Below are positions 29,572-38,424 of a DNA stretch of 64,000 nucleotides, one piece after another; the first letter of the stretch is position 1, and the number at the start of each line of letters is the position of its first letter. Source of the DNA: Limimaricola sp964022235 (GTDB taxonomy: Bacteria; Pseudomonadota; Alphaproteobacteria; Rhodobacterales; Rhodobacteraceae); contig NZ_CAXHZL010000006.1 in assembly GCF_964022235.1 (NCBI RefSeq), positions 1-64,000 of the forward strand, in the 5' to 3' direction. The notes below the pieces were generated by a model. That model worked only from the letters and a program-made list of their open reading frames with translations, was not told where the DNA came from and ran no database searches. The position numbers and the translations under genes are program-made.

Positions 29572-29629
29572 CGAGGAGGCCAGTCGTCCTCGCGCCCACC
29601 CCGATGCAACTGGCTTCGGTGGCGGGCGC

Positions 29630-29649
29630 GGGGTCGGAGCTGCGACCCC
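29630..29649 (+). terminator. Terminator-like hairpin after the RND operon
   Basis: GGGGTCG (29630-29636) and CGACCCC (29643-29649) form a seven-base stem with a six-base loop, 58 bases after the pump stop. No T-run. The rest of 29.57-29.80 kb has no recognisable gene. Confidence 0.4.
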
Positions 29650-29799
29650 GAAGGCCGGGCCTCTCTGGCTTCGGTCCGGCGCGCGTCACCTTTCATAGCC
29701 AGAACAAGGTGAGGCAGGAGCGGCGATGGCAATCAAGAAAGGCTTGGGGCTCGCAACCTCAAGCCTTACGTACATCCGGCCCGCCCCCATTCACCCGCG

Positions 29800-30527
29800 C
29801 AGAGCCTGCTCGATCAACGCGCCATCCGACACCTTCTCGCCGGGATGGGTGATGTGGAGGTCGCCCTGGGAAAGCCCCCCAGCACCTGCGCGACGCTGTC
29901 GTTCGTCGCGCCGATCTCCACGCCTCACTGCGCTGCGCATCAGCCATGTTCCGCCCCCCAGCCGATGCCGATGCCGATGCCGATCGCCGCGACAAGTACC
30001 GCGAGCATGAAGTAGTGCAGCGTGATTTCCGCGTCTGGTTAGCCCACCGCCTTCAGCACTCCGATCTCGGCGCGCTGCAGCGCGACGATCCGACCCAGCA
30101 GCGCGATCGCCATGTCGCGCAGCAGCGCCAGTTCGGCGTCGATGAAGGCGTGGCTCGACTGTCGGTCCCGCAGAGAGACGCCGGCGCCTCCTCACGGCGC
30201 GAGCAGTGCATCGATCCGGTCGGTCACCACCGGCAGTTCGGGTACCGCCTAGCCGGTCGCGCGCAGCTCTGCTGCCGTCACGCCGTCGATCGCACGGATC
30301 TCATCGATCAGCGCCTCGGGCGCCCGCCGTACCGCCCCGAACAGCTCTGCGAAGTTCTGGCAGTCGTAATAATTCTTGAGCGTCGCGTCGAGCGCTCGGA
30401 CCATGCCAAAGGCGGTAAGCAAGATCGCCACGCCACAGGCCAGCACCCGCGCGATGGCGAGCACCTGCGACCAGAGACGCCGGATGTCGCGCAGAAGCTT
30501 GCGGTCGAGGACGTGTAGCTTCATCAA
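29800..30527 (-). pseudogene. FtsX-type ABC exporter permease, decayed
   Basis: The N-terminus of a MacB/LolC-like FtsX permease is readable from 30527: KLHVLDRKLLRDIRRLWSQVLAIARVLACGVAILL through NYYDCQNFAELFGAVRRAPEALIDEIRAIDGV. A stop at about 30250 ends the frame. Further pieces continue with stops (RDMAIALLGRIVALQRAEIGVLKAVG, then HYFMLAVLVAAIGIGIGIGWGAEHG and a stop near 29945). Most of the periplasmic domain is missing compared with the usual size of nearly 800 residues. A final scrap, DLHITHPGEKVSDG, may come from an adaptor. It begins at the ATGA overlap with the ATPase remnant. Confidence 0.75.
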
Positions 30528-31266
30528 TGCACCTCTTTCGCCGAGATGCGGCTGGCGTTGCGCTCGCCATCGAGCACCCGCCTGTCTTGGAACCGGATCA
30601 CACGAGGCACCATGCGGCGGATGTCGGAGTTTTGCGTGATGACGAGGATCGTCGTGCCGAACCGGTAATTCACCCCATCGAGTGCTGCCAGAACCTCGAT
30701 GCCGGTGCGGCTATCGAGCGCGCCGGTTGGCTCGTCACACAGAAGCACCCCGGGGCGCTTCGCGATGCCGCGGGGGATGGCGACCCTTTGCTGGTCGCCG
30801 CCCGACATCTGTGCGGGAGAATGGTCGAGACGCACGGTGAGGCCCACCAGTGCCAGCGCCTCCTCGACGGGCATAGGATCGACCGCGATGTCGGTGACGA
30901 GCTCGACGTTCTCGCGGGCGGTAAGACCGGCCGCGAGGTTGTAGTACGGGAACACGAAGTCCACGTGATCGCGCCGGAAGCGCGTCAGCTTCCGGTCGGT
31001 CATCGCGGTGAGTTCCGTGTCGTGGATCCGCGCCCGCCCGCTCGTGGCGTGATCGAGGCCGCCGAGAATCTTGAGCAGGGTCGACTTGCCGCTGCCCGAC
31101 GTAGCCAGCGACACGACGAGCTCCGCTTCCGGCAGAACGAGATCCGCGTCGCCGCGGACCCGGACCTCCGCCTTGTCGCCGCCACCGTATACCTTCGTGA
31201 GCCGTCGGTCCGGGGGATCACCTTCGGGGCGTCGACCGCACCGAAGACCGGTGCCGACAGGCTCAT
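30524..31266 (-). pseudogene. ABC exporter ATPase (LolD/MacB type), frameshifted
   Basis: The larger part reads SGSGKSTLLKILGGLDHATSG (Walker A), SGGDQQRVAIPRGIAKRPGVLLCDEPTGALDSRTG (signature and Walker B) and ITQNSDIRRM (H-loop region, with the switch His replaced by Gln). The N-terminal beta strands (LTKVYGGGDKAEVRVRGDADLVL) are in a different frame from the apparent initiator segment at 31266, so a frameshift has occurred. The usual Q-loop FVFQ has become FVFP. Loss of the Q-loop Gln and switch His plus a frameshift argue that the protein is dead. It sits with the decayed FtsX permease, so the whole exporter is lost. Confidence 0.75.
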
Positions 31267-31341
31267 GGGGTTTCGAGGATTATGTCCCTACTCCGATCAG
31301 CAGGTGATGTAGCAGGATGACGCGGACGGGCCGTCGCAGCC

Positions 31342-31355
31342 CTGATTTGCATCAA
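31342..31355. promoter_or_regulatory. FNR-like box upstream of the dead ABC exporter
   Basis: CTGATTTGCATCAA matches nine of ten fixed bases of TTGAT-N4-ATCAA. It lies about 80 bases upstream of the decayed ATPase start and may be a leftover promoter element. No gene was found in 31.27-31.50 kb. Confidence 0.45.
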
Positions 31356-31500
31356 GGCCTCGAGGTGCAAGTCACCTAGACAGGCCTGTAAGGGCCAGGC
31401 GACTGCACCGGTCGGATTGTCGCCGCCCGGCAGGCTTTCCTTTCACCTCGCATCGACCGATGTGGGGTGCCCGACCCCGCCCAACCCCTGCTTTTGGCCG

Positions 31501-32493
31501 TCACGCCATGCGCCGCCGACTTGGTGGCGACGCATCCCGGCGCAGTGGCGATCCGAAAGCGCCGCTGACCGGCGGCACCTCGTGGGGAGAGCGTCGTTTC
31601 CAGTCCGAAAGCTCCATCAGTCGTCGGATGTCCTCGATCTCCACCTTTTCCACGCCCTCCGCCGCGATCTCGGCGGCGGTCCGGCCCTGAGCAAGCGCGT
31701 CGATGACGATGTCGATGACGCTGTAGTCATGGCCGATCCCGAACTCGTCGGAGACGCCCTTGGCCATGTCGGGGGACGGCAGCTGGTGGCGCACCGTGGC
31801 CGGAAGGTTCAGGGCCGCCGCGAGTTGTCGGACCTGCGTCTTGTAAAGGCCGGTCATCGGCTGCACCGGCAGATCGTCGATGCCGCCATGGACGAACCAG
31901 CCGACCTCGCATTCCGACAGGTTGGCGGCCCCGATGATCGACAGGTTCTGCTGGCGTGCGCGGGTCTCGATCGCCTGCCGGCGAAACAGGTGGCGTTGGC
32001 TGAAACCCCAATCAAGTTGCTTGATCGTGTGATCGAACAGGGCCTGTTTGTACCAAGGCCGCAAAGTCTCACCGCGTCCCACCCGCAAGGTCGCCATGAA
32101 GGGGGACATGCCACAGATGCGCCGAAACATGCGGGTGCTGATCCGGGCGACGGTTTTCGACAGTCGCAACACCTTCGGAAACAGCGGCTTGTAGACGCCG
32201 CGCCGCTTCATGTCGCCGGTGATGTCGATCTCCTCGAGTGGCAGCCTCAGGATCTGCGCCATGAGCCGCGCGTTTTGTGCAATCTGCGGGTCGCTGTCGC
32301 GGTCGAAGAGGTAGAGCACGCGCACCCTGTCCGGCCCCAGGGCCGTCACGGCCAGCGCCGCGAGCACCGCGGAATCGAGCCCTCCGCTTAGCCCGAGGAT
32401 CACACCGTCGGTGTGTTGCCGCCGGACGAGATCTTCCAGATAATCGGAAATTTCGCGGATCGCCTTCGTCGTGTCGATGTCGAGGTGTTTCAT
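31501..32493 (-). CDS. nadE: NAD(+) synthetase
   Basis: The 330-residue product makes NAD from nicotinic acid adenine dinucleotide, ATP and ammonia. The PP-loop ATP pyrophosphatase motif SGGLDS is at residues 36-41, with following family blocks LYLFDRDSDPQIAQNARLMA and SIIGAANLSECEVGWFVHGG. There is no glutaminase domain, so it is the ammonia-dependent type. Start at 32493 (MKHLDIDTT) has GAGGAGA ahead; a longer frame to 32784 is unsupported. The C-terminal 20 or so residues, rich in Arg and Ser, look non-conserved. The gene stands alone among stress genes with an FNR-like box upstream, which suggests a low-oxygen second copy rather than a housekeeping one. Confidence 0.85.
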   Translation of the reverse strand: MKHLDIDTTKAIREISDYLEDLVRRQHTDGVILGLSGGLDSAVLAALAVTALGPDRVRVLYLFDRDSDPQIAQNARLMAQILRLPLEEIDITGDMKRRGVYKPLFPKVLRLSKTVARISTRMFRRICGMSPFMATLRVGRGETLRPWYKQALFDHTIKQLDWGFSQRHLFRRQAIETRARQQNLSIIGAANLSECEVGWFVHGGIDDLPVQPMTGLYKTQVRQLAAALNLPATVRHQLPSPDMAKGVSDEFGIGHDYSVIDIVIDALAQGRTAAEIAAEGVEKVEIEDIRRLMELSDWKRRSPHEVPPVSGAFGSPLRRDASPPSRRRMA

Positions 32494-32602
32494 CACAGGT
32501 CTCCTCGGTCGTCCCAGTCTCCGCGGTCGGCCGGTTGCGACGGACTGCGGGAACGGCAGATGCCGGTCGCAAGGACCATGCGCGGTCTCGGGCGGGTGAG
32601 CC

Positions 32603-32616
32603 TTGATCTGTGTCAC
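32603..32616. promoter_or_regulatory. FNR-like box upstream of nadE
   Basis: TTGATCTGTGTCAC matches TTGAT-N4-ATCAA at eight of ten positions. It is about 110 bases upstream of the nadE start. The right half is weak, so control by FnrL is only possible. Confidence 0.4.
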
Positions 32617-33046
32617 GCCCCGCCCTCGCCTGAGGTCGGGAGAGGCGCGCGTGCTGGAAGCCCCGCCTTGATCCGTAACCGGCATGAGTTTGAACTTGGC
32701 TCCCCAAGAACTCGATCCGCCAATGCGCTGTAGCGGGGATCTTGTCGCCTGCACTGCTGCACCAATCCGGTTGCGCAGCCGCAAAGTCTGACCGGCCCAA
32801 GAGCCGCAGACGGGTCACCACGCACCGGATCCTCTGAGAGCTTTGAAACACGTACCGTTCTTTAAAGCCGAGATCCAAAAGGCGCACGGGTCGTGAAACC
32901 GGCGCGCCTTGGCCCTGGCCGAAGGCCGGGTCGTCCTCCTTCACCGGCCAGGATCGGGCGCAATCGCGCCTTGTCCTGACCGGAGCTACCCCTCACCACT
33001 TCGACACTCGTATGGCCTATGCATAGCACCTGCTGAGCCGGGCGAC

Positions 33047-33060
33047 TTGATGTGGATCAT
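33047..33060. promoter_or_regulatory. FNR-like box upstream of the first usp gene
   Basis: TTGATGTGGATCAT has a perfect left half and four of five bases in the right half. It is about 150 bases upstream of the universal stress protein gene at 33208, at a plausible activator distance if the transcript has a long leader. Confidence 0.5.
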
Positions 33061-33207
33061 GGTGGGCGCGGCTCTTGCGCCCCCGCGCCCATTTCGCACC
33101 CGCTCCGCTTCGGCCCCATCCCGCCCGATTGATCTGGCGCAAGGTGCGGTGGCCCGGATCCGGAGATGCTTGGGCCACATCGGGACGGGCCCGAGGAAAG
33201 GACCCCC

Positions 33208-34038
33208 ATGAACACCATCATAGCGGCGACCGACTTTTCGACGGCGGGCAACCGGGCCGTCCTGCGCGCGGCGGATATCGCGGCGCGCACGGATGCGCGG
33301 CTGCATGTCTTTTACGCGGCGCGCATGAGCCTGACCCCCGAGCAGGCGACCCATTTCGCCGCTCTGGTGGAGGGCTACTTCGACACGCTGCGTGCGCAGG
33401 TCCAGTGCCGCTACGGTCCGGCCCTCAAGGTGACCGGCACCGATGCGGCCAAATGGCAGGAAATCTACGAGGTCATCGACCGCCAGAAGGCCGACCTGCT
33501 CGTGGTCGGGCCGCATGTCCATCCCAGCGGGCTCGACGCCTTCCACGGCACCTTCGTGGAGCGGCTGGCTGCGGATTGCCCCGTACCACTTTTGATATCG
33601 ACCTCCGACCCCGCAACGCCCCATCGCCTGTCGCTCGCCTCCGTCGATCTGGGTCCGGAGAGCGAAAGCGCCATCTCGGTTCTCAGGAGCGTGGCGCCAG
33701 AGGCGGAGATCACCTTGATGCGGATCGCCCCCCAGACTGCGGAAAACATGGCCCGGTGCGGCGGAGCTGAGGCGGAGGTGATGAGCCCAACGCTCGAGAG
33801 CGCCGCCAAAGCGCTTGCACGGTTTCGCGATCAAGTCGGTTTGAACGTGCAGACCCGGATCATCGCGGCGCAGGGCGATCCGCGCGCCCGAATCCGCGAG
33901 GAGGTCGCTAGCCGCGCGGTCGATCTCGTCGTGCTGACGGGCGCGAACCCTATGGGCGGGTTGCAGACGGATTTCGTGAAGGCCCCGCCCTGCAACCTTC
34001 TGGTATTCCCCACCGCCCTCGCCCGGCAACCGGCCTGA
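33208..34038 (+). CDS. Universal stress protein (tandem Usp domains)
   Basis: The 276-residue product has two Usp domains (about 1-135 and 140-276). The first begins NTIIAATDFSTAGNRAVLRAADIAAR and contains DLLVVGPHVHPSGLDAFHGTFVERLAADCPVPLL. The second has a degraded nucleotide motif (VVLTGANPMGGLQTDFVKAPPCNLLVFP). ATG at 33208 has GAGGAAAGGA ahead. It is the first of five usp genes in 10 kb. Usp proteins help survival under starvation or anoxia. An FNR-like box upstream and its cluster neighbours point to induction by low oxygen. Confidence 0.88.
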   Translation: MNTIIAATDFSTAGNRAVLRAADIAARTDARLHVFYAARMSLTPEQATHFAALVEGYFDTLRAQVQCRYGPALKVTGTDAAKWQEIYEVIDRQKADLLVVGPHVHPSGLDAFHGTFVERLAADCPVPLLISTSDPATPHRLSLASVDLGPESESAISVLRSVAPEAEITLMRIAPQTAENMARCGGAEAEVMSPTLESAAKALARFRDQVGLNVQTRIIAAQGDPRARIREEVASRAVDLVVLTGANPMGGLQTDFVKAPPCNLLVFPTALARQPA

Positions 34039-34059
34039 CTAGCGTTGATGAGGCCGGGA

Positions 34060-34073
34060 TTGACCTCGATCAA
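34060..34073. promoter_or_regulatory. FNR-like box upstream of the SHOCT gene
   Basis: TTGACCTCGATCAA matches TTGAT-N4-ATCAA at nine of ten positions. Its centre is about 72 bases before the ATG at 34139, which suits class II activation with a short leader. Confidence 0.65.
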
Positions 34074-34138
34074 TGTGGCGACCTCGGCTCACGCCTAGAG
34101 TTTGTGCATATCACCGAACCCTGCCGAAGGAGGCTCCC

Positions 34139-34453
34139 ATGCGACGCGAAGCTCTGTATGCGATCCCAGCCCTGTTTATCGCCCGATCTGTAGCCGCCGA
34201 CCCCGAAACCTTCGGGGCCTATGGGCACCACATGGGGGGCTGGGGCAGCGGTTTTTTCGGTATCGGCATGATGATCCTGTTCTGGGGCGCTCTGATCGCG
34301 ATTGCGGTTCTCGCCTTCCAATTGTTCGGTAGGGACGGTTTCAAGGGCAATGGCGGCAAGCCTTCTGCGCTCGACGTGTTGAGAGACCGCTTCGCACGCG
34401 GGGAGATCGACCTCGAAGACTTCGACGCCCGCAAGAAGGCGCTTTCGGATTAA
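34139..34453 (+). CDS. Small SHOCT-domain membrane protein
   Basis: This 104-residue protein begins with a signal-like or first hydrophobic segment (EALYAIPALFIARSVAA), then a Gly/His-rich stretch (GAYGHHMGGWGSGFFG), a membrane helix (about residues 40-62, MMILFWGALIAIAVLAFQLF) and a C-terminal SHOCT motif (ALDVLRDRFARGEIDLEDFDARKKAL). SHOCT motifs are short tails thought to aid oligomerisation. AAGGAGG precedes the ATG. The His-rich part might bind metal. It has its own FNR-like box, so it probably belongs to the low-oxygen regulon. Function is unknown. Confidence 0.75.
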   Translation: MRREALYAIPALFIARSVAADPETFGAYGHHMGGWGSGFFGIGMMILFWGALIAIAVLAFQLFGRDGFKGNGGKPSALDVLRDRFARGEIDLEDFDARKKALSD

Positions 34454-34664
34454 GGCTGAGACCGTGGCAGGACTGATCCTTTGCCCAGACCAGATCCTAG
34501 GGAGGCACAAGCGCCGATCTGGCCAGTCGCCCTGACCGGAGAACGCAGTCGAGTGTGGGCGTGATATCGAACGGGGCATCCACGACGATCTCGGTACGGG
34601 GCAACTGCGGCATCCATGACGTCGAGGGCCTGTCCCGCGGTCTGGGGCGTCGCGCCCTCTCGTT

Positions 34665-35126
34665 GTGATCATGGAACTGCCGGAGGCAGGCGGCGCCAGC
34701 GCCACCGGCTGCGTGATGATCCGGCCCACGCCGATGCGCGGTCAGTCCCTTCCCGACGCACGCTGGGCCGACCCGCTGCCCGAGGCAGCCCAGACGCTGA
34801 TGGTCAGGACGCTCTCGGATACCAACGCGCTGCGCTTTGTCGGACGCAAACCCTTGGGGGTCGGCGGGGATTTCGCGGTTCTGGCCGTGTTGATCGATTT
34901 CCAAGCCGGGGCCACAGGGCCCGGTGCCGTCATCAACCTGCGCATGGACGTGAGGCTGGTGCGCGAGCGTGACGCCACCGTGATCTCCTTGCGCACGATC
35001 ACCGCAAAGCCCCGAGCCGCCACCGCCGAAGGCGACGACGTCGTCGCCGCCTTCGACCAGACCACGGGTCAGCCGATGCAGGCCTTCGCCGCCTGGTTGC
35101 TCGGCTCCGTGAGCGGCCAGAGCTGA
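34665..35126 (+). pseudogene. ABC-type transport auxiliary lipoprotein, 5'-truncated
   Basis: The readable part resembles the ABC transport auxiliary (PqiC-like) family: MIRPTPMRGQSLPDARWADPLPEAAQTLMVRTL, VGRKPLGVGGDFAVLAVLIDF, and LRMDVRLVRERDATVISLRT. The signal peptide, lipobox cysteine and first part of the mature domain are missing: the frame is closed by TGA at 34617-34619 and the upstream 34.45-34.66 kb shows no continuation. Only about 150 of the usual 200 residues remain, so secretion is not expected. It is treated as a fragment. Family members work with MlaD/PqiB-type lipid transport; no partners are nearby. Confidence 0.6.
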
Positions 35127-35133
35127 AACGCCG

Positions 35134-35961
35134 CTATTTCGAGAACAGCACCGGGCGCTTGGCATCGCGCATCAGGTCGTGGGTCACCGTGCCGAGCACG
35201 AAGTCATAGGCCCTGGAATGGCCAAAGGCCCCCGTCGCGATAAAGCTCGCGCCGGTCTCGAAGGCCTCGCGCTCGATAACTTCGGCGATTCGCCGCTCGT
35301 TCGGCACCCTGTGGGTCACGGTCGCCTTCAGGCCGTGGCGGCTCAGCATCGCCGCCATCTCGTTCGCGGGATAATCCCGCTCCTGCGGATCGGGGGCCTT
35401 CTCGACGCTGAGCAACACAACCTCGGCCCCCTCGTTCAGCAACAGCCGCGCGTCATGCGCCGCTCGTGTCGCCTCGCGCGTGGCGCTCCAGCCGATGACA
35501 GCCGAGGCACCGAGCGTGGCGGGCGCATAGCCCGGCGGAATCATAAGCACCGGGCGGCCCGCGTTGCGGATCAACTCCTCCTGCGGGCGGCCCCCACCGC
35601 CCTGCTCGGGCCGCGCGACGAGGACGAGATCGGCGGCGCGGGCGCTTTCGCACAGGCGCTCGCCCACGGTCACGAGCCGGGCCTCGAGACAGCGCCATTC
35701 GGGTGTCACCCCCTCGCTCTCGGCCGCCTTCAGGAACGCCGTTTCGATCTGGTGGGCGGTGTCGCGCTGACCGGTGCGGATCTGGGTGACGATCTCGCCG
35801 GTGAGGTAGATCGACGTCGACGGATGCACGAAAGGATCGGGCAGCACGTGCAGCCCGAGCAGATGCGCGCCGTGGCGGCGCGCCAGCGCGGCACCGGTGG
35901 CGGCAAGGGTTTCGGCGCTTTGGGTGTCGGTGAAGCACAAGGCGATGGTACGGCAGGTCAT
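35134..35961 (-). CDS. Universal stress protein (tandem Usp domains)
   Basis: The 275-residue product has an N-terminal Usp domain (TIALCFTDTQSAETLAATGAALARRHG) and a C-terminal Usp domain ending with a typical nucleotide-binding motif, ATGAFGHSRAYDFVLGTVTHDLM. Start at 35961 overlaps the stop of the neighbouring usp gene (ATGA, 35958-35961), so the two are translated as a pair and may form heterodimers. GGAG lies at good spacing upstream. It is convergent with the lipoprotein fragment. The pair lies downstream of the FNR-like box at 36920. Confidence 0.9.
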   Translation of the reverse strand: MTCRTIALCFTDTQSAETLAATGAALARRHGAHLLGLHVLPDPFVHPSTSIYLTGEIVTQIRTGQRDTAHQIETAFLKAAESEGVTPEWRCLEARLVTVGERLCESARAADLVLVARPEQGGGGRPQEELIRNAGRPVLMIPPGYAPATLGASAVIGWSATREATRAAHDARLLLNEGAEVVLLSVEKAPDPQERDYPANEMAAMLSRHGLKATVTHRVPNERRIAEVIEREAFETGASFIATGAFGHSRAYDFVLGTVTHDLMRDAKRPVLFSK

Positions 35962-36839
35962 CGGATCGCTCCTTTCGGGGGGTTTTCGACGCCGGTCGAC
36001 GGCGGAACGGCAAGAATGTCGCAAGGCGGATCGGCCATCAGGCCGCGCGCGACACTGCCCAAGAGCGCCTCCGACAAGCGGGGCCGGGAGTGCGTGCCAA
36101 AGGCCAGAAGATCGGTCGGCGCGTGCTCGAGCTGGTGGCGGATTGCGGCGGAGGGCTCTTCCTCTACGAATATCCGATCGCTTTCGCCGACCCGGTCTTC
36201 AAGCCCGCCGAGAAACGCCGCCATGCCCGCCTCCGCCTCATCCTTTGCACGGTGCCGCTCGCCCTCCATGACATCGCGCCGCGCGGTGCCGCGCAGCACC
36301 TGCCGGAACGGTACGGTAAAGGCATGGAGGACGCGGGCGCGCGCCTTGGGAGCCAGATGCTGCGCCGTCGTCAGCGCCTCGCGCGCGGCAAGAGAAAAGT
36401 CGGTGGCGACGAGGACCGAGCGGTAGGGCCTGTCGTTGTCGTCACATGCGACCAACAGCGGGATGCTGCAGGCCTTCGCGACCCGCTCCACGGTGGTGCC
36501 GCGAAACAGATCGATCAGCCCGGGGTGGCGGTGTGCGCCCATGACCAGCAGATCGGTTCCCTCTGCCTCGATCCGATCGAGGATCACCATCCAGTCCGTG
36601 CCGACCCCGATCCGCGCCGCCACGTTCAGGCCGAACCGTTCGCGCAGGTCGATGGCCTTGCCTTCGAGCCGTGCCATCAGCGCCTTTTCGAACATCGCGT
36701 GCAGATCGTCCGGCAGCCCGTCCTGCATTACGTGCAAGAGCACCAGTTCGGCCCCCAGCCCCTGTGCGAGCACCGCAGCCCGGCGCAGCGCGACGTCGCC
36801 TTCGTCCGTCATGTCGGTGGCAACCAGTATCCGCTCCAT
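35958..36839 (-). CDS. Universal stress protein (tandem Usp domains)
   Basis: The 293-residue product has two Usp domains: the first starts ERILVATDMTDEGDVALRRAAVLAQG and has VMGAHRHPGLIDLFRGTTVERVAKA as its nucleotide motif; the second starts SVLVATDFSLAAREAL and has FGTHSRPRLSEALLGSVARGLM. Start at 36839 is preceded by AAAGG. It is the promoter-proximal gene of the usp pair and is divergent from the cytochrome c gene at 36984. The FNR-like box at 36920-36933 lies between them and may serve both. Confidence 0.9.
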   Translation of the reverse strand: MERILVATDMTDEGDVALRRAAVLAQGLGAELVLLHVMQDGLPDDLHAMFEKALMARLEGKAIDLRERFGLNVAARIGVGTDWMVILDRIEAEGTDLLVMGAHRHPGLIDLFRGTTVERVAKACSIPLLVACDDNDRPYRSVLVATDFSLAAREALTTAQHLAPKARARVLHAFTVPFRQVLRGTARRDVMEGERHRAKDEAEAGMAAFLGGLEDRVGESDRIFVEEEPSAAIRHQLEHAPTDLLAFGTHSRPRLSEALLGSVARGLMADPPCDILAVPPSTGVENPPKGAIR

Positions 36840-36919
36840 GTCCCGGCCTTTCACTCCTCGCGGCGACGGGTGCCGCCCGCTTGTACCCCCGACGGTAGGG
36901 GGTGGGGCCTCGGACTGCC

Positions 36920-36933
36920 TTGATCCAGGTCAA
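36920..36933. promoter_or_regulatory. FNR-like box between usp pair and cytochrome c gene
   Basis: TTGATCCAGGTCAA matches TTGAT-N4-ATCAA at nine of ten positions. It sits 57 bases before the cytochrome start and about 88 before the divergent usp start, so it could control both. Confidence 0.65.
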
Positions 36934-36983
36934 GATGCGCAACGCGGTTCTCGGGCAGGCTCAAGACACAGGAGGATCACACC

Positions 36984-37427
36984 ATGCGATACGCCGCGCT
37001 GCTCGTTCTTGCCCTCGCCGGGTCGGTTCCGGCCCAGATCCTGGCCCAGACCCCGGCCCAATCTCAGGGCGAGGCCAATCCGGCCTCGATCGAGGCCGGG
37101 AAGGATGTTTACATGGTCTTCTGCCAGACCTGCCACGGAGCGGAGGCCCGAGGCGGCGGCCCTCTGGCCAAGATCATGACGCGCGAGCCGCCCGATCTGA
37201 CCCGCCTCTCGGCGCGCAATGGCGGACGCTTTCCAGCCGAGCTGGCGACCCGGCAGATCGACGGGCGCGATCCCTTGACCGGCCATGGAGGCCAGATGCC
37301 GGTCTTTGGCCCGGTGTTCGACACCGAGTTCGCCGCGCTCGCCGCCCCCTCCGGCCAGCCGATCCTGACAAGCCGCACCATCGTCGATCTGATCCACTGG
37401 CTCGAAAGCATACAGGTCGATGGCTGA
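36984..37427 (+). CDS. Small monoheme cytochrome c
   Basis: The 147-residue product has a signal peptide (YAALLVLALAGSVPAQILAQ) and one haem-binding motif, CQTCH, at about residues 47-51. A likely sixth-ligand Met is in GGQMPVFGPVF. Conserved surroundings (GGGPLAKIMTREPPDLTRLSARNGG) place it among class I periplasmic cytochromes c similar to the one at 42.5 kb. It begins 51 bases after the FNR-like box. It could carry electrons in low-oxygen respiration. The VIT1-like gene follows by 54 bases. Confidence 0.88.
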   Translation: MRYAALLVLALAGSVPAQILAQTPAQSQGEANPASIEAGKDVYMVFCQTCHGAEARGGGPLAKIMTREPPDLTRLSARNGGRFPAELATRQIDGRDPLTGHGGQMPVFGPVFDTEFAALAAPSGQPILTSRTIVDLIHWLESIQVDG

Positions 37428-37481
37428 ACGCCCGGCTCCCGCTCCGCCCCCGATCCGGGGCAGTTCGCAAGAGGCCATGTC

Positions 37482-38213
37482 ATGAGCCGGGTTGCGGCAC
37501 ATTCCGAGCACGGCCACAGCCCGGAGGAGGTCGCCGAGCGCCTCGCGGGTGCGGGTCGGTCGACCCATCTTCGGGATTTCGTCTATGGCGCGATCGACGG
37601 GGCCGTGACCACCTTCGCCATCGTGGCGGGCGTGCAGGGGGCGGGACTGCCGCATGGCATCATCCTGGCACTTGGCACCGCGAACGTGCTGGCCGACGGG
37701 TTCTCCATGGCGGCCAGCAACTATTCGGGCACCAAGGCCGAGCGCGACGATATGAACCGCGTTCGGGCCATGGAAGAGCGCCAGATCGACCTCAACCCCG
37801 AAGGCGAGCGCGAGGAAATCCGCCAAATCCTTCGCGCCAAGGGGCTTAAAGGCGCGGTTCTCGAAGACGCCGTGGCCGCCATCTGTGGCAACAGGACGGC
37901 GTGGGTCGAACTCATGCTGAGCGACGAATACGGCCTGAACCCGCGCCCACCCGCCCCGATCCCGGCGGCGCTCGCGACCTTCGTGGCCTTTCTTGCCGCC
38001 GGCCTGATCCCGCTGTTGCCTTACGCGCTGGGACTGGAGCCCGCCTTTCGCCTGTCCATCGCTGCGACCGGCATCGTCTTTTTCGTGATCGGCGCGCTCA
38101 AGAGCCGGTGGTCGCTCAGCGCGTGGTGGCGGTCGGGCCTTGAGACCTTCGCCATCGGCGCAGCCGCAGCTTCGATCGCCTATCTGGTCGGGACCATGTT
38201 CCGCGCGCCATGA
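37482..38213 (+). CDS. VIT1/CCC1-family membrane protein
   Basis: This 243-residue protein matches the VIT1/CCC1 iron/manganese transporter family. The N-terminal part has RDFVYGAIDGAVTTFAIVAGVQGAG and the hallmark ALGTANVLADGFSMAASNYSGTKAERDD. A central acidic/basic cytoplasmic region (about residues 85-145) precedes three C-terminal helices. Homologues export Fe(II)/Mn(II) from the cytoplasm or store it. It is 54 bases after the cytochrome gene and may share its transcript. Fe(II) rises under anoxia, so the location suits metal homeostasis in low oxygen. Confidence 0.85.
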   Translation: MSRVAAHSEHGHSPEEVAERLAGAGRSTHLRDFVYGAIDGAVTTFAIVAGVQGAGLPHGIILALGTANVLADGFSMAASNYSGTKAERDDMNRVRAMEERQIDLNPEGEREEIRQILRAKGLKGAVLEDAVAAICGNRTAWVELMLSDEYGLNPRPPAPIPAALATFVAFLAAGLIPLLPYALGLEPAFRLSIAATGIVFFVIGALKSRWSLSAWWRSGLETFAIGAAAASIAYLVGTMFRAP

Positions 38214-38424
38214 CCTATCGAACCCGCCCTTCCACATGTGTTGGCGCGTGGCAGGATCGCGGAGCCGACTACGCTTCACCAGCTTCTCGCTCCGCCAACT
38301 CTGCTGTCGTGCCAATCATCCGCGACGCCTATCGCGTGAAAGCAACGCGAGGTCTTCCGACACGCGACTTGGGCGTCCGGCCCATGCTAGCCTTCGCCGG
38401 GGCGGGGCAGGCATAGCGGGCATC

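Larger units (their letters stand above)
32494..33207. other. Long divergent interval between nadE and a usp gene
   Basis: About 710 bases without a recognised gene. It contains two FNR-like boxes (annotated separately) that suit the two flanking, divergent genes. Short open frames occur on both strands but none resembles a known protein or has a convincing ribosome site. It might hold eroded coding DNA. Confidence 0.5.

Noticed and set aside
31417..32391. 324-codon plus-strand frame
   Set aside because: Antisense to nadE, which has an intact PP-loop and conserved blocks.
38210..38416. 68-codon frame overlapping the VIT1-like gene stop
   Set aside because: An ATGA overlap exists but the translation is not recognisable and there is no good ribosome site; probably chance.
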